DNA of 64,000 nt from Sorangium cellulosum (GTDB lineage Bacteria; Myxococcota_A; Polyangia; Polyangiales; Polyangiaceae), in the NCBI RefSeq assembly GCF_002950945.1, contig NZ_CP012673.1, positions 5,269,001 to 5,333,000 on the forward strand. The letters run 5' to 3'. The notes below the pieces were generated by a model, which worked only from the letters and a program-made list of their open reading frames with translations, was not told where the DNA came from and searched no databases. This document shows, piece after piece, positions 43,429 through 56,069 of the stretch; the stretch's first letter is position 1, and each line of letters begins with the position of its first letter. The translations under genes were made by a program, and so were the position numbers.

Positions 43429-43553
43429 AGCGGCGGTCACCCGCTTCGGATACGGGCCCATCTCGACGTTTTCGGTGCTCAGCGCACGAGAGTGCGCTTC
43501 CGCGCCGAGAACGCCGATCTGGGCCCGTCTCCTGTGCGGGTGACCGCCGCTCT
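43427..43553. repeat. 127-bp long interrupted palindrome
   Basis: The outer 18 bp (AGAGCGGCGGTCACCCGC) are repeated perfectly in reverse at 43536-43553. Inside, 27 bp at 43452-43478 pair with 43502-43528 with five mismatches, and the centre is AGCGCAC-GAGA-GTGCGCT (43481-43498). The whole unit can fold into one hairpin as RNA or a cruciform as DNA. It lies directly after the ferritin-like gene. No coding frame is credible inside; the 43429-43726 gap holds only this and the operator below. Confidence 0.9.
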
Positions 43554-43705
43554 GTCATGCATCGAGCACAGGCGGAGGAAAACCGCTCCAGCTTCGCGTG
43601 TCAGACATCCCGCCAGTGATCCGGACTCAGCTCGGCGGCCAGCGTTCGGTGCGCCTCGAGTACCGGCGCCCTTGACTTCGGAAGTCGGGGGGGCTACTGC
43701 ATTCG

Positions 43706-43727
43706 TGCATCGAGATACAGGGATGCA
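43706..43727. promoter_or_regulatory. TGCATC-N10-GATGCA inverted repeat at the ArsR-type gene start
   Basis: Arms of 6 bp end on the first base of the ATG; a third TGCAT lies at 43698-43702. A site over the start codon is a natural place for autorepression by the ArsR-type product. Binding is not proven. Confidence 0.5.
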
Positions 43728-44680
43728 TGGGTCTTTCCGAGTACATCGAGACGCTGAACCTCCTCGGGGACGAGAGCCGGATACGGCTCTGCGTGCTCCT
43801 CCGCGAGCGCGAACTGCGGGTGACGGATCTGGTCCGCGTGACGGGCATCGCGCAGTCGCGCGTCTCGACGCACCTCGGGCGGCTCCGCGAGGCAGGGTTC
43901 GTCCGGGATCGACGCCAGGGACCGCAGTCGTTCTACACGCTCGCGGTCGATACCCTGCCCGGGACCGCGAAGGCTCTCCTCGATGTCGCCACGAGATCGG
44001 CTGACCCGACCCTGGAAGGCGACCAGCGGCGCCTCCTGGAGCTCGACGCCGAGCGGCGCGGTGGCCTCCCGGAGTCCTTCGCCGGCGAGATGGAGAGGCG
44101 CTACTCCCCAGGTCGCACGTGGCAGTCGCTCGCGGCCGGCATCGCCGCATTGCTGCGCCTCGGCGACGTCCTCGACGTCGGATCGGGCGACGGCGCGGCG
44201 GCCGGCTCGCTCGCACCTTACTGCCGCTCGCTCACGTGCATCGACTCGAGCAGCCGGATGATCGAGTCCGCGCAAGAGCGATTCTCGACCCAGCCCCACG
44301 TCCGCGCCCAGGTCGCCGATGTCCACGACCTGCCGTTCGGAGACGCCTCCTTCGACTCGGTCCTCGTGTTTCATACGCTGACCTATGCCGAGCGCCCGCC
44401 GCAGGCGCTGGAAGAGTGCGCCCGCGTGCTCCGCCCAGGCGGACGGCTGGTGATCCTGTCGCTCGACGCGCACCAGCAGCGGGAGGTCACCGCGCCCTAC
44501 GGCGAGCGCCACCCCGGCTTCTCGCCCTCCGACATCCGCGCCATGCTCACCCGCGTGAGGCTCGATGTCGTCGCGTGCGACGTCGCCTGCCGCGAGGCGA
44601 AAAAGCCACATTTTCAGGTCGTGCTCGCCATCGCCGACAAGCCGACCCCGGGTCCCTCCAAAAGCGCCAAGCGAGTCTGA
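43727..44680 (+). CDS. ArsR-type regulator fused to SAM-dependent methyltransferase
   Basis: 317 aa. Residues 1-100 are a winged-helix ArsR domain (LLGDESRIRLCVLLRE, VTGIAQSRVSTHLGRLREAGFV) without the metal-binding cysteines of arsenic or zinc sensors. From about 140 there is a class I methyltransferase domain: VLDVGSGDG (SAM-binding loop), LTCIDSSSRMIESAQERF and VLRPGGRLVI. The same fusion is common next to metH/metF in proteobacteria. Together with the metH gene 2 bp downstream, it suggests regulation of the methionine/SAM cycle by SAM or S-adenosylhomocysteine, as for SahR-type ArsR regulators (inference). Confidence 0.85.
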   Translation: MGLSEYIETLNLLGDESRIRLCVLLRERELRVTDLVRVTGIAQSRVSTHLGRLREAGFVRDRRQGPQSFYTLAVDTLPGTAKALLDVATRSADPTLEGDQRRLLELDAERRGGLPESFAGEMERRYSPGRTWQSLAAGIAALLRLGDVLDVGSGDGAAAGSLAPYCRSLTCIDSSSRMIESAQERFSTQPHVRAQVADVHDLPFGDASFDSVLVFHTLTYAERPPQALEECARVLRPGGRLVILSLDAHQQREVTAPYGERHPGFSPSDIRAMLTRVRLDVVACDVACREAKKPHFQVVLAIADKPTPGPSKSAKRV

Positions 44681-44682
44681 TC

Positions 44683-48522
<3,840 letters not shown>

Positions 48523-48589
48523 TACCGCGTCGCCCAAGGACGAACCGGCCGAACGCGGGAGGGCCCGCCCTTATACCTCTCCGCTCTTG

Positions 48590-49144
48590 TCAGCGCACGA
48601 GGGGCTCCGAGGCGCGCTTCAGGCCGATCAGCACCTTGTAGCGGGCGGCGATGGCCTCCAGCTCGCCGGGGGCAAAGACGTCCTCGATACGGTCGAAGCC
48701 GTCGGGCGCGCGTTCGTGGGCGATCTGCAAGCACTGCTCCGGACCGTTGCGGCGATTGGCCGCGACGATGGCGGCGGTGGCGGGCAGGCGCTCGGCCTCG
48801 TAGGCGGCCAGCGCTTCCACCGGATCGGCATGGGCGGCCAGCGCGCGGACCAGGGCGCGGGCGTCGAGGATGGCCTGGCTCGCCCCGTTGGAGCCGTTCG
48901 GATACATGGGATGGGCGGCGTCGCCCAGCAGCGTCATGCGCCCATGGCTCCAGCGCGGCAGGGGATCGCGGTCGACCAGCGGGAACTCGTAGATCGCGTC
49001 GGCGCCCCGGATCAGGCCGGGCACATCCAGCCAGCCGAAGCGCCAATCCTCGAAGTCCTCCCGTAGACATGCGGATCGACGCCGTCCCTTGTTGAAGCCG
49101 CCGCCTTCTCGATCGCCGGCACGGCGGCCGCGGAGGGTCATCAT
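48590..49144 (-). pseudogene. Truncated flavin-dependent hydroxylase (3' part)
   Basis: The last 150 residues match the C-terminal half of salicylate-hydroxylase-type FAD monooxygenases: the second flavin motif RMTLLGDAAHPMYPNGSNGASQAILDARAL, quoted in part, is intact. The N-terminal GxGxxG dinucleotide-binding fold and the substrate-domain start are absent, and the first 28 codons are unrelated low-complexity sequence, so the break lies near 49060. It cannot bind FAD normally. It lies between metH and a LysR gene. The former gene was probably controlled by that LysR or lost its 5' end by deletion. Confidence 0.7.
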
Positions 49145-49298
49145 CGCGGCCGCCGTGCATTGAAAGATCCATCCGGATCGGTCACGGCGAGCTCCCCAGG
49201 CCCGGGGCTTGACCGTTCTGCCCGGGTTGGGGCCATGCCTCCCGAGGAGGGGCGATCCACGACCTCCTTTGGGCTCGCAGGATGCCTGGACTCCATGT

Positions 49299-50237
49299 CT
49301 ACCTCCTTGCCGCCCCGTAGGGTTGTGGGGTGGAAGCGCAGACCGACAGGGCTTCGGTCATGTGATCCATGAACGCGCGGACGCGGTTCACGTTCCTCAC
49401 TTCGGGGAGCGTGAGGAGCCAGAGGTCGCGGTCGTACGCGGGGTCGATCGGACCGACGCGCGCCAGCCGCGGGTCGCCGTCCGCCGCGATGCAGGCGAGG
49501 AAGTGTGCGCCCACGCCCGCGGCGATCGCCTCCTGGATCGCCATCGAGCTGAAATCCACCCGCATCGCGATGCGCGCGTCCGGTACGTTCGCCGCCAGCC
49601 ACGCGTCGAGCCAGCGCGGGTCGAGCCGCTCGTCCCAGTGAATCCAAGGGAAGTCGGAGTAGCTCGCCTGCGGCCCCGCGCGCTCGACGAGGGCCTTGCT
49701 CGCGTACACCGCGAACTGGATGCGCCCGACCTTGCGTCCCACGAGGTGCTCGGGGGGCGAGCTCGTCATGCGCAGCACGACGTCCGCCTCGCGGCGCGGC
49801 AGGCTGACCTCGCTGTCGCCGGCGGCGACCGTCAGCTCGATGCCCGGGTAGCGCTCGGTAAACGACGAGAACGCCGGCTGGTACACGCGAAAGAGCATGT
49901 CCATCGTGGACACGCGAAGTTTTCCCTGGAGCTGCGCGTCCCGGCCGAGCACGCGCGCCTCGAGCGCAAGCAGCTCGGCCTCGGTCCGCTCGGCGACCTC
50001 CACCACGTCCTGGCCCGCCGCCGTGGCCTCGTAGCCGTCGGGCATCTGCGCGAAGAGCCGAACCCCCAGGCGCTCCTCGAGCGCTCGGATCCGGCGCGCC
50101 ACCGTCGTGTGGGTCGTCCGCAGCGCGACGCCAGCTCGGCTCATCGTCCGGTGCCGCGAGAGGGCGAGCACGTGCCGCAGGTCGTCCCAGTCCACCTGTG
50201 CACCGTTGCACAGCGAGTCTGCCGATTCAATCAGCAC
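49299..50237 (-). CDS. LysR-family regulator
   Basis: 312 aa. An N-terminal winged helix-turn-helix (WDDLRHVLALSRHRTMSRAGVALRTTHTTVARRIRALEERLG region) is followed by a periplasmic-binding-like effector domain (QGKLRVSTMDMLFR onward, LPRREADVVLRM). The start is divergent, with only about 30 bp to the membrane-protein gene at 50269, so the operator must lie in that gap or within the coding ends. It probably controls that gene and itself. Effector unknown. Confidence 0.9.
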   Translation of the reverse strand: MLIESADSLCNGAQVDWDDLRHVLALSRHRTMSRAGVALRTTHTTVARRIRALEERLGVRLFAQMPDGYEATAAGQDVVEVAERTEAELLALEARVLGRDAQLQGKLRVSTMDMLFRVYQPAFSSFTERYPGIELTVAAGDSEVSLPRREADVVLRMTSSPPEHLVGRKVGRIQFAVYASKALVERAGPQASYSDFPWIHWDERLDPRWLDAWLAANVPDARIAMRVDFSSMAIQEAIAAGVGAHFLACIAADGDPRLARVGPIDPAYDRDLWLLTLPEVRNVNRVRAFMDHMTEALSVCASTPQPYGAARR

Positions 50238-50268
50238 TTGAATGCGGACTATCCGCTACGTTGACCGC

Positions 50269-50778
50269 ATGCAGCACACGGAACGCACGATCTCGACGCC
50301 GTCCGCCTCCATCCAGCCGCCGCCTCGGGACATGAAAGGCCTCCTCTCGGCGCTGTGGGTCTTCGCGATGTTCAACTACCTGTATGCCGACGTCGTGGGG
50401 CTGATGGACTCCACGCTCCTGACGCAGTTCTTGCGCGGCCAGGTCGGCTCGCTCCGGATCACCGGCGAGTTCCTCTTCTGCGCTGCCGTGCTCATGGAGA
50501 TCCCGATCGCGATGACGCTCTTGTCGCGCGTCTTGCCGCATCGGACCAACCGGTGGGCCAACATCGTCGCCGGCATCATCAAGACCGCGGCCGTCGCGGG
50601 GACGCTCTTGATCGGCTCCGCCACCGGCTATTATCTGTTTTTCGCGACGATCGAGATCGCGTGCACGATGCTCATCGTGGTCCTGGCCTGGCGGTGGGAG
50701 CCGCGCGACGAACCTGGGACAATTCGATCTTCTGGGGACGATCGAGGACGGGACGTCCTACGAGGTGCTCTTCGCTGA
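50269..50778 (+). CDS. Four-helix integral membrane protein (DUF6326-like)
   Basis: 169 aa with four hydrophobic helices (GLLSALWVFAMFNYLYADVVGLM, FLFCAAVLMEIPIAMTLLS, WANIVAGIIKTAAVAGTLLIG and YYLFFATIEIACTMLIVVLAW, quoted in parts). This fits a small family of bacterial membrane proteins of unknown role. After helix 4 the last 25 residues are polar and repeat-like; the natural C-terminus probably was shorter. The ATG at 50269 is taken; one at 50242 is possible. Divergent from, and likely controlled by, the LysR protein. Confidence 0.7.
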   Translation: MQHTERTISTPSASIQPPPRDMKGLLSALWVFAMFNYLYADVVGLMDSTLLTQFLRGQVGSLRITGEFLFCAAVLMEIPIAMTLLSRVLPHRTNRWANIVAGIIKTAAVAGTLLIGSATGYYLFFATIEIACTMLIVVLAWRWEPRDEPGTIRSSGDDRGRDVLRGALR

Positions 50779-50860
50779 TGGTGAGGAGTTGGGGCCACCT
50801 CGGACCGCCGCGCGGCCGACGCGGCAAGGATCGTTGGCGCAGAACCCGCCAGTCAAATGA
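50714..50860 (+). pseudogene. Possible 48-codon gene tail
   Basis: A frame overlapping the end of the membrane-protein gene reads LGQFDLLGTIEDGTSYEVLF, then ADGEELGPPRT and a stop at 50858. Composition looks protein-like but no start or family is recognisable. It could be a relic of another gene joined to the 3' end of the membrane-protein gene. Confidence 0.3.
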
Positions 50861-51004
50861 CGCGCGGCCGACGCGGTCGATCTACTCACGGATGAAGGCC
50901 TGCTCTTGTCCGCCCAACTATCACTCCATTGGTCAACCGAAGCCGTCAGACCAAGTCTGTCTAGAGCATCGATCAGCTTGAAACGCCCGAGAATGAAGAG
51001 ATTC

Positions 51005-51074
51005 GAACCACAGAGGCACAGAGGGCACAGAGTTGTTTTGTTGTTCCTCTGTGTCCTCTGTGCCTCTGTGGTTC
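51005..51074. repeat. CCACAGAGGCACAGAG hairpin (empty copy)
   Basis: GAACCACAGAGGCACAGAGGGCACAGAG and, reversed, CTCTGTGTCCTCTGTGCCTCTGTGGTTC enclose a 13-base spacer; the 28-bp arms differ at one position. The same repeat brackets the GxxExxY gene at 61.5-62.0 kb. The surrounding 51075-51702 contains no credible gene. Confidence 0.9.
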
Positions 51075-51702
51075 ATCTTCCCGGGGCTTCAACCCGTTCG
51101 ATGTCCTAGCTCGTCGCCTTTTGTGACATCCCCCACGGAAAGTCTCACGGATCGGCTCTGCGCCGCAAGGCCCAAATGCTGTCCAGCGCCACAGGGTAGA
51201 TCCATCTAATACCGGCGGCAGTCGCCGCCTTTCCAGGGGGCGGGGCGCGCGGCGGACGTGCTGCCGGAGGCGTCGCGCCGCGTCGCGCCTGCACCCCGGG
51301 CGCGACGCCGCGCGCCCGCACGTGCCAGCGTGCCAGCGCGCGATGGGTCCACCCGATCGGGCACGCCGGGTGATCGCCACGTCGAGGACCTGTGTTGCCC
51401 CGGCTCCTCGTCCTCCAGGAACACGGCTGCCCCTCGTCTGGCATATGCATTGCTGGTCGCGTCGGTGAGGTGGCCAACCGGCGAGATGGCCACCGCGTCT
51501 CGCTGCTCGCCTCATCGCGACCGGATCCGCCGGGGTACGGGAGCGGCCTCTCTTTCTTGCGAGCCGACGCTCGATTCATCGCTTGCTGCGGTGCAGCCCC
51601 GCGCGGCGTGCGGCGTTGCCGGACGCCCGCGATCGCGAGCACCGCCGCGCCGCGAGCGCGGCGGACCGCGCTTCCGCTTCTTTCAATCCAAGGAGATCCA
51701 CG

Positions 51703-52275
51703 ATGCGTGTTCGTTTCAAGGCTCATCAGCTCGAGCGTCTTCAGCACATGATACGGCTCTTGTTCCTGTGGCTCCTCGGCGGGACGATCTCCGCGGGCAG
51801 CGCCGGCTGCGCGGTGGACTCCGCACCGCCGGGGCCCGACGAGCTGCGGTTCCGCTTCCCGGAGCAGGCTCCTCGGGTCCTCGACGGCGCAGAGCCGTTC
51901 GTCCCCGTGAGCGGGGGCTTCGCGCTCGCCTCGACGAGCGATCCGGCGGGCGATATCGAGGCGTCCCTCCATCGCCGGGGCGGCTTGCACGCCGCGCTGC
52001 CGGCGAGGGGGGAAGGGGAGATCCGCTTCCATCTGCCCGGCGGCTTCGACGTGCGGGTGCGCGAGATCGGCGCCGCGGGCGAGGGCGTGATCGTGGACAA
52101 CGCCGTGGCGTTCCCGCGCGAGGGCGGCACGTCGAGGTCTACACCCCCTGATCCCGGCGAGTCGGCCGGGCGCGACTCGCTGTCCTTCGCTCGGGCGGCT
52201 CACCTTCCGAGAGGGCTCCCTCGCACATCCTCGCCATGGCTGGAAACGGCCATGCCTCATGCACGAGATGCATGA
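51703..52275 (+). CDS. Truncated lipoprotein
   Basis: 190 aa. A signal peptide ends in the lipobox SAGC, and an AAGGAGATCC ribosome site stands ahead of the ATG at 51703. The mature part (FVPVSGGFALASTSDPAGD, HLPGGFDVRVREIGAAGEG, AFPREGGTS) looks like the N-terminal domain of larger myxobacterial surface proteins. After GGTS, near 52130, the sequence becomes unrelated and low-complexity, so the protein is probably truncated. Expression is plausible, but function is doubtful. The gap 52276-52577 to the protease gene holds no gene. Confidence 0.55.
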   Translation: MRVRFKAHQLERLQHMIRLLFLWLLGGTISAGSAGCAVDSAPPGPDELRFRFPEQAPRVLDGAEPFVPVSGGFALASTSDPAGDIEASLHRRGGLHAALPARGEGEIRFHLPGGFDVRVREIGAAGEGVIVDNAVAFPREGGTSRSTPPDPGESAGRDSLSFARAAHLPRGLPRTSSPWLETAMPHARDA

Positions 52276-52577
52276 CGTCCATGCTGAAAACGAGTTGGGT
52301 GTGCGCCAGCGGACGAGCTAGACAGTGCCGTCGGACCGAGCACGACGTGATCCCGCGCGGGCAGTCCCACCGGACGGCCGTGCTTCCATGCGCTCGACGT
52401 GGACCCCGGAGGGGCGCGTGATCCGCTGGTTACCTCGCCTCGAGGCCTCGCTCGGAGCGGGTCGGCCTCGCCGGGCGCGGGCGCCACAGGCGGGCTCGCG
52501 GCCCCCCCGGGGCGCGCGCGAGGCGAGGGGCGGCGCGCGGGGCCACCGCGCTCCGGGACGACAGGAGAATCAAACCA

Positions 52578-53936
52578 GTGCGCGCACCTGTCTATGCTTT
52601 GCTCTCATTGTGCTTGGCCGCCTGCAACGTGGAGGGCTACGACGAGACCTCCGAGGAGATCGCCGCGGCGAACGACGAGCTGATCGGCGGGCAGCCGGCG
52701 CTCGAAACGCAGTACCCCTCCACCGTCCTTGCGTCGGGCTGCACCGCGGCGAAGGTCGGACCGCGTCACTTCCTGACCGCCGCTCACTGCGTGGATGACC
52801 TGTACACCGCCACGGTGGAACCGTGGTTCGGGCCGGGCGGGTCCTACGCGGTCAGCGCCGACAACACGCCCCCGATCTCGCCCTACGTCAACCTGACGAT
52901 CCAGCAGACATACATCCACCCGCAGTGGATCGCGGACTGCGCCGCCGCGCGGGCGGGGGGAGCGCCCGATTGCGGGGTCAACGTCCTGAACCCGGGATAC
53001 ACGCCCGACCTCGCGCTGGTCGTCGTCAACGAGCTCTCGCCGACGATCCCGGCGGCCGTGGTGGACGGGGCGGCGGTGGCGGTGGGGGATCCCGTCGTCG
53101 CGACCGGCTACGGCTGCGAGACGCCCGGCGGCGCGCCCACCAACGTCTTCAAGATCCAGAACCTCACCGCGTCGGCTTCCTCGATCCTGAATCACCCCGG
53201 CTCCTACGTCTCCGGCGCCGCCATCAACGACGTCGCGGCGTCGTACGTGCTCACGCCGGGCTACGCCGCCAGCACCTCCTACGCCAGCCTGTGCCCTGGC
53301 GACTCGGGCGGCCCGCTCTACCGCCAGAGCGCGACCGATCTCATCGTCGTGGGCGTCAACGCCTACTACACGTTCCCCTCCGCGCCCGGCTCGAACCCGT
53401 CGCAGACCAACTGGCACACGCGGCTCGACACCTCGGCGCGCTACGCGGTGACCTCGTGGCTCCAGGCCCTCGGGGTGAGCGTGATCAACGGCGGCACCGC
53501 GCCGACCTGCACGGACGGCGTGCAGAACGGCACCGAGACCGACGTCGACTGCGGCGGCACCTGCTCGGCCGACTGCGCGAACGGCGATACCTGCAGCGTC
53601 AACGCGGACTGCACCAGCCAGAGCTGCGTGGCCGGGGTCTGCCAGCCCCAGAGCAGCGGGACGGCGTGCAGCGGCCTGTGCACCGGCCCCACCGTGTTCG
53701 CGGGCCCGAGCTACAACTCGGGCAACCTCGGCACCGGCGCGCGCTGCTTCGAGACCACGGCGAACCTGACCGGCGCCAACTGCGGCAGCTTCGCGAGCGG
53801 CCGCACGTTCGAGGTCAACGGCACGGCCGTGACCTGCAACGGCAGCAACATCCCGCTGCCCGCGAAGCGCAACGGCGGCTACTGCTTCGAGGCGTCCGCC
53901 GGCAACCAGGCGTGGGCCTACTTCAGCACCTGGTAG
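52578..53936 (+). CDS. Secreted trypsin-like serine protease with Cys-rich tail
   Basis: 452 aa, starting at GTG 52578 behind ACAGGAGAA. The signal peptide ends in LCLAAC (lipobox). The S1 peptidase domain has the activation-like IGGQPA, TAAHC (His70), PDLALV (Asp144) and GDSGGP (Ser243), so the triad is complete. Then come a Cys-rich repeat (DGVQNGTETDVDCGGTCS, GDTCSVNADCTSQSC) typical of myxobacterial secreted proteins and a C-terminal 80-residue Cys-containing module seen in polysaccharide-active enzymes of this group. It is probably a surface or outer-membrane-vesicle protease for predation or nutrition (inference). Confidence 0.9.
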   Translation: MRAPVYALLSLCLAACNVEGYDETSEEIAAANDELIGGQPALETQYPSTVLASGCTAAKVGPRHFLTAAHCVDDLYTATVEPWFGPGGSYAVSADNTPPISPYVNLTIQQTYIHPQWIADCAAARAGGAPDCGVNVLNPGYTPDLALVVVNELSPTIPAAVVDGAAVAVGDPVVATGYGCETPGGAPTNVFKIQNLTASASSILNHPGSYVSGAAINDVAASYVLTPGYAASTSYASLCPGDSGGPLYRQSATDLIVVGVNAYYTFPSAPGSNPSQTNWHTRLDTSARYAVTSWLQALGVSVINGGTAPTCTDGVQNGTETDVDCGGTCSADCANGDTCSVNADCTSQSCVAGVCQPQSSGTACSGLCTGPTVFAGPSYNSGNLGTGARCFETTANLTGANCGSFASGRTFEVNGTAVTCNGSNIPLPAKRNGGYCFEASAGNQAWAYFSTW

Positions 53937-53948
53937 ACCGAGACCTGG

Positions 53949-54569
53949 TCAGCCTTTGCGCCACACCGTCGCCAGCCAGGGCTGCTGCTCGCGCGGCCGC
54001 CCGGCCGGCCGGTAGTAGTGCGCGACCTCCTCGAACCCGGCCGCGGTCAGGTGCTCTCGCCACCGCTCGAGCGACCAGTAACAGCCGTACCGGTCGCCCG
54101 ACCACCCCTCCCGGTCGTCGCCGCGCGGGTTCGAGCTGAACAGGACGCCCCGCGGGCGGAGCGCCGCGTGCAGCTCGCGGAGCACGCGCGGCAGCGCGGC
54201 GCCCGGAACGTGGAACAGCGACGCGTTCGCGAAGATCCCGTCGAAGCGCTCGGCGCCGAGGTCGAGGCGCAGGAAGTCCTGGTGGAGCACCTCGCAGCCC
54301 GCGTGTTGCCGCGCCATCTCGACGAACCGCGCGCAGCCGTCGAGCCCGACCGGGACGTGCCCCTCGGCGCGGAACGCCGCGAGGTCGCGCCCCGGGCCGC
54401 AGCCGAGGTCGAGGATCGTGAACGGGCCCGGCCCCTCCAGCGCCGAGAGCAGCGCGGCGCGGTTCTGCGACACGTCGTGATCGCGCGTGCCCTCCCAGAA
54501 GGAGGCGGCGTGCGCGTCGTAGTGGGCGAGGGTCCTCGCGGTGAGCCCGGCGTCTCGGTCGTCGTGCAT
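53949..54569 (-). CDS. Class I SAM-dependent methyltransferase
   Basis: 206 aa. SAM-binding loop ILDLGCGPGRDLAAF, acidic LDGCARFVEMAR, FANASLFHVP and LRELHAALRPRGVLFSSNPRG follow the class I order. The small size and absence of extra domains suggest a small-molecule substrate. Convergent with the protease gene (12-bp gap). No pathway partner is nearby, so the substrate is unknown. Confidence 0.88.
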   Translation of the reverse strand: MHDDRDAGLTARTLAHYDAHAASFWEGTRDHDVSQNRAALLSALEGPGPFTILDLGCGPGRDLAAFRAEGHVPVGLDGCARFVEMARQHAGCEVLHQDFLRLDLGAERFDGIFANASLFHVPGAALPRVLRELHAALRPRGVLFSSNPRGDDREGWSGDRYGCYWSLERWREHLTAAGFEEVAHYYRPAGRPREQQPWLATVWRKG

Positions 54570-54612
54570 GGCGGCAGTGTACGCCGAGCACGCGCCTCAG
54601 GATCGAGCCGCC

Positions 54613-54843
54613 TCAGGGTCGAGCCGCCCGGAGCTCCTTCTCTCGCGTGTCGACCCCGAGCAGCCGGTTCACCGGGCACACCCGCGTGATGGCGCTCTCC
54701 ACGATCAGCGCCCCGGCGACGAGGGCCGCGAGCCCTGCCGGCCGACCTCGGAGCCCGCCGAGCGCGGTGGCCCCCAGGCCCATGAGCAGCGGGCCGGCGA
54801 CGAGCCGCGCCGTCCGATCCAGCGTACCGACGTTCTCTTGCAT
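54613..54843 (-). CDS. DUF2892 (YgaP-type) small membrane protein
   Basis: 76 aa with the family start MQENVGTLDRTARLVAG, two hydrophobic segments and the CPVNRLLGVDT C-terminus. Related domains are fused to rhodanese in E. coli YgaP, and the single Cys in CPVN is conserved there. Standing alone here, its role is unknown; membrane thiol or sulfur handling is a guess. The gap 54844-54985 has no gene. Confidence 0.85.
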   Translation of the reverse strand: MQENVGTLDRTARLVAGPLLMGLGATALGGLRGRPAGLAALVAGALIVESAITRVCPVNRLLGVDTREKELRAARP

Positions 54844-54985
54844 GGCGTCCTCCTCGCTCCCTGCGTGGTGTGTCGTGTCCTGCGCCCGAGAGACCCGCGG
54901 CGCGCGGTGAAACCTAGGGGAGGTGGCTGCGACCGCAAGCCGCGGAGGCCGCCGTACACAAAGCTCAGCGTGCTACGCTTCACGT

Positions 54986-55429
54986 ATGACCACGGCAACA
55001 ACCGGACAACCGCCCCGCCGGCGGTATTTGCTCACACCACCCGGTGATACTCGGCCGTCCCTGCTCGTCGAGCTCTGTCCCAGCGTCAACGAGGCCGTGC
55101 TGAGCGAGGTCCGAGAGGTGATGTTCGGGCTCGGCTGTGGCAACGGGCTCGTGCTCGACGCGGAGCAGTGCGTGATCCTGCACGACTCGTTCAGGTCGAT
55201 GGATCCGGACTCCATCGAGCAGGAGCCGGCCACGCTGGAGACGCCGCGCCTCCTCGGAGCGAACGGAGGACCCATCGAGCAGCGCCTCGAGCGCTGGCTC
55301 AACGCCCTCGCGACGAACTGGCACGGCGCCGTGCCGCGCGAGGCATGGTCGGCGCCGCTGCTCACCGATGTCGTGCCCGCGGCTTCCGGATCCGTGGTCC
55401 GGCGGGCGATGAACGGGAGCACGCAGTGA
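54986..55429 (+). CDS. Unknown protein paired with a PIN nuclease
   Basis: 147 aa, soluble, without a recognised domain. Conserved-looking parts are CGNGLVLDAEQCVILHDSFRSMDPDSI and a C-terminal EQRLERWLNALATNWHGAVP. Its TGA overlaps the GTG start of the PIN gene (GTGA), as in toxin-antitoxin or nuclease-partner pairs. It may therefore be the partner or antitoxin of the PIN protein, but nothing in the sequence shows DNA binding. Confidence 0.6.
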   Translation: MTTATTGQPPRRRYLLTPPGDTRPSLLVELCPSVNEAVLSEVREVMFGLGCGNGLVLDAEQCVILHDSFRSMDPDSIEQEPATLETPRLLGANGGPIEQRLERWLNALATNWHGAVPREAWSAPLLTDVVPAASGSVVRRAMNGSTQ

Positions 55430-55814
55430 AGCACGTCTTCGTGGAGACGAACTTCATGGTCGATGTGCTGCGCCCTTTTCCGAGGCCGGATGCCGAAAGG
55501 CTGCTCGGCCGTCACAAGATCGACGTGGAGCTCCACGTCCCGTGGTGCTCGATCACGGAGGCCAAGTCCCTCCCTCGCAGGCCGTCATACAGCGCACGCT
55601 GTCGATCTTTCCCGTTAAGTCGCTTCCTCCTTTCGACGAGATGGTTCTTGGCGCCGTCCTGACTCACGCAGAGGCGCTCAGCGCGCGAGGAGAGACCGAG
55701 CTCTTTTTTTGCAACCTGAACGCCAAGGATTTCGAGCCGACGGCGGGGAACGAGCTCGGCAACGCGTACGCCGCGTCAGGATTGCGTTATCTCGACTCCT
55801 TCAGCGTGCCTTGA
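55426..55814 (+). pseudogene. PIN-domain nuclease, frameshifted
   Basis: From GTG 55426 the frame reads VFVETNFMVDVLRPFP (the PIN start, with the first acidic residue) and PWCSITEAK, then degenerates near 55562. In another frame from about 55570 the family continues: QAVIQRT, EMVLGAVLTHAEALSARGE, LFFCNLNAKDFEPTAGNELGNAY and GLRYLDSFSVP, with the later acidic residues. A frameshift, and possibly an internal deletion, splits the gene. Either it is a dead toxin or the sequence has an indel error. Confidence 0.75.
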
Positions 55815-56069
55815 CCTGGGAGGGGCCGTCATGAGCGCCGCCTCGACGAAGCGCCAGCCGCAGCAGGCGCTCACCACGGCAGCGGCCCCCGCCGATCGAA
55901 ATACCCGCCCGTCGGCCCGTCGTCGTCGAGCGTCGCGAGCCTGACGGTCGACTCCGCGCCCTCCGCCACCGTCTGCGGCCCGCCCCCCGCCCGGCTTGGG
56001 CGAGCTTGGCGGAATGCGCCGCGCCAAGAACGCCCAAGCCGCGCTGCGCGGACCCGCTATCCTTGCGGC

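Noticed and set aside
44119..44682. In-frame extension upstream of metH
   Set aside because: It overlaps the ArsR-methyltransferase gene in another frame, is Arg-rich, and MetH proteins start at the chosen ATG.
48555..48568. GCGGG-AGGG-CCCGC hairpin after metH as terminator
   Set aside because: The stem is only 5 bp and no T-run follows; such stems occur constantly in this DNA.
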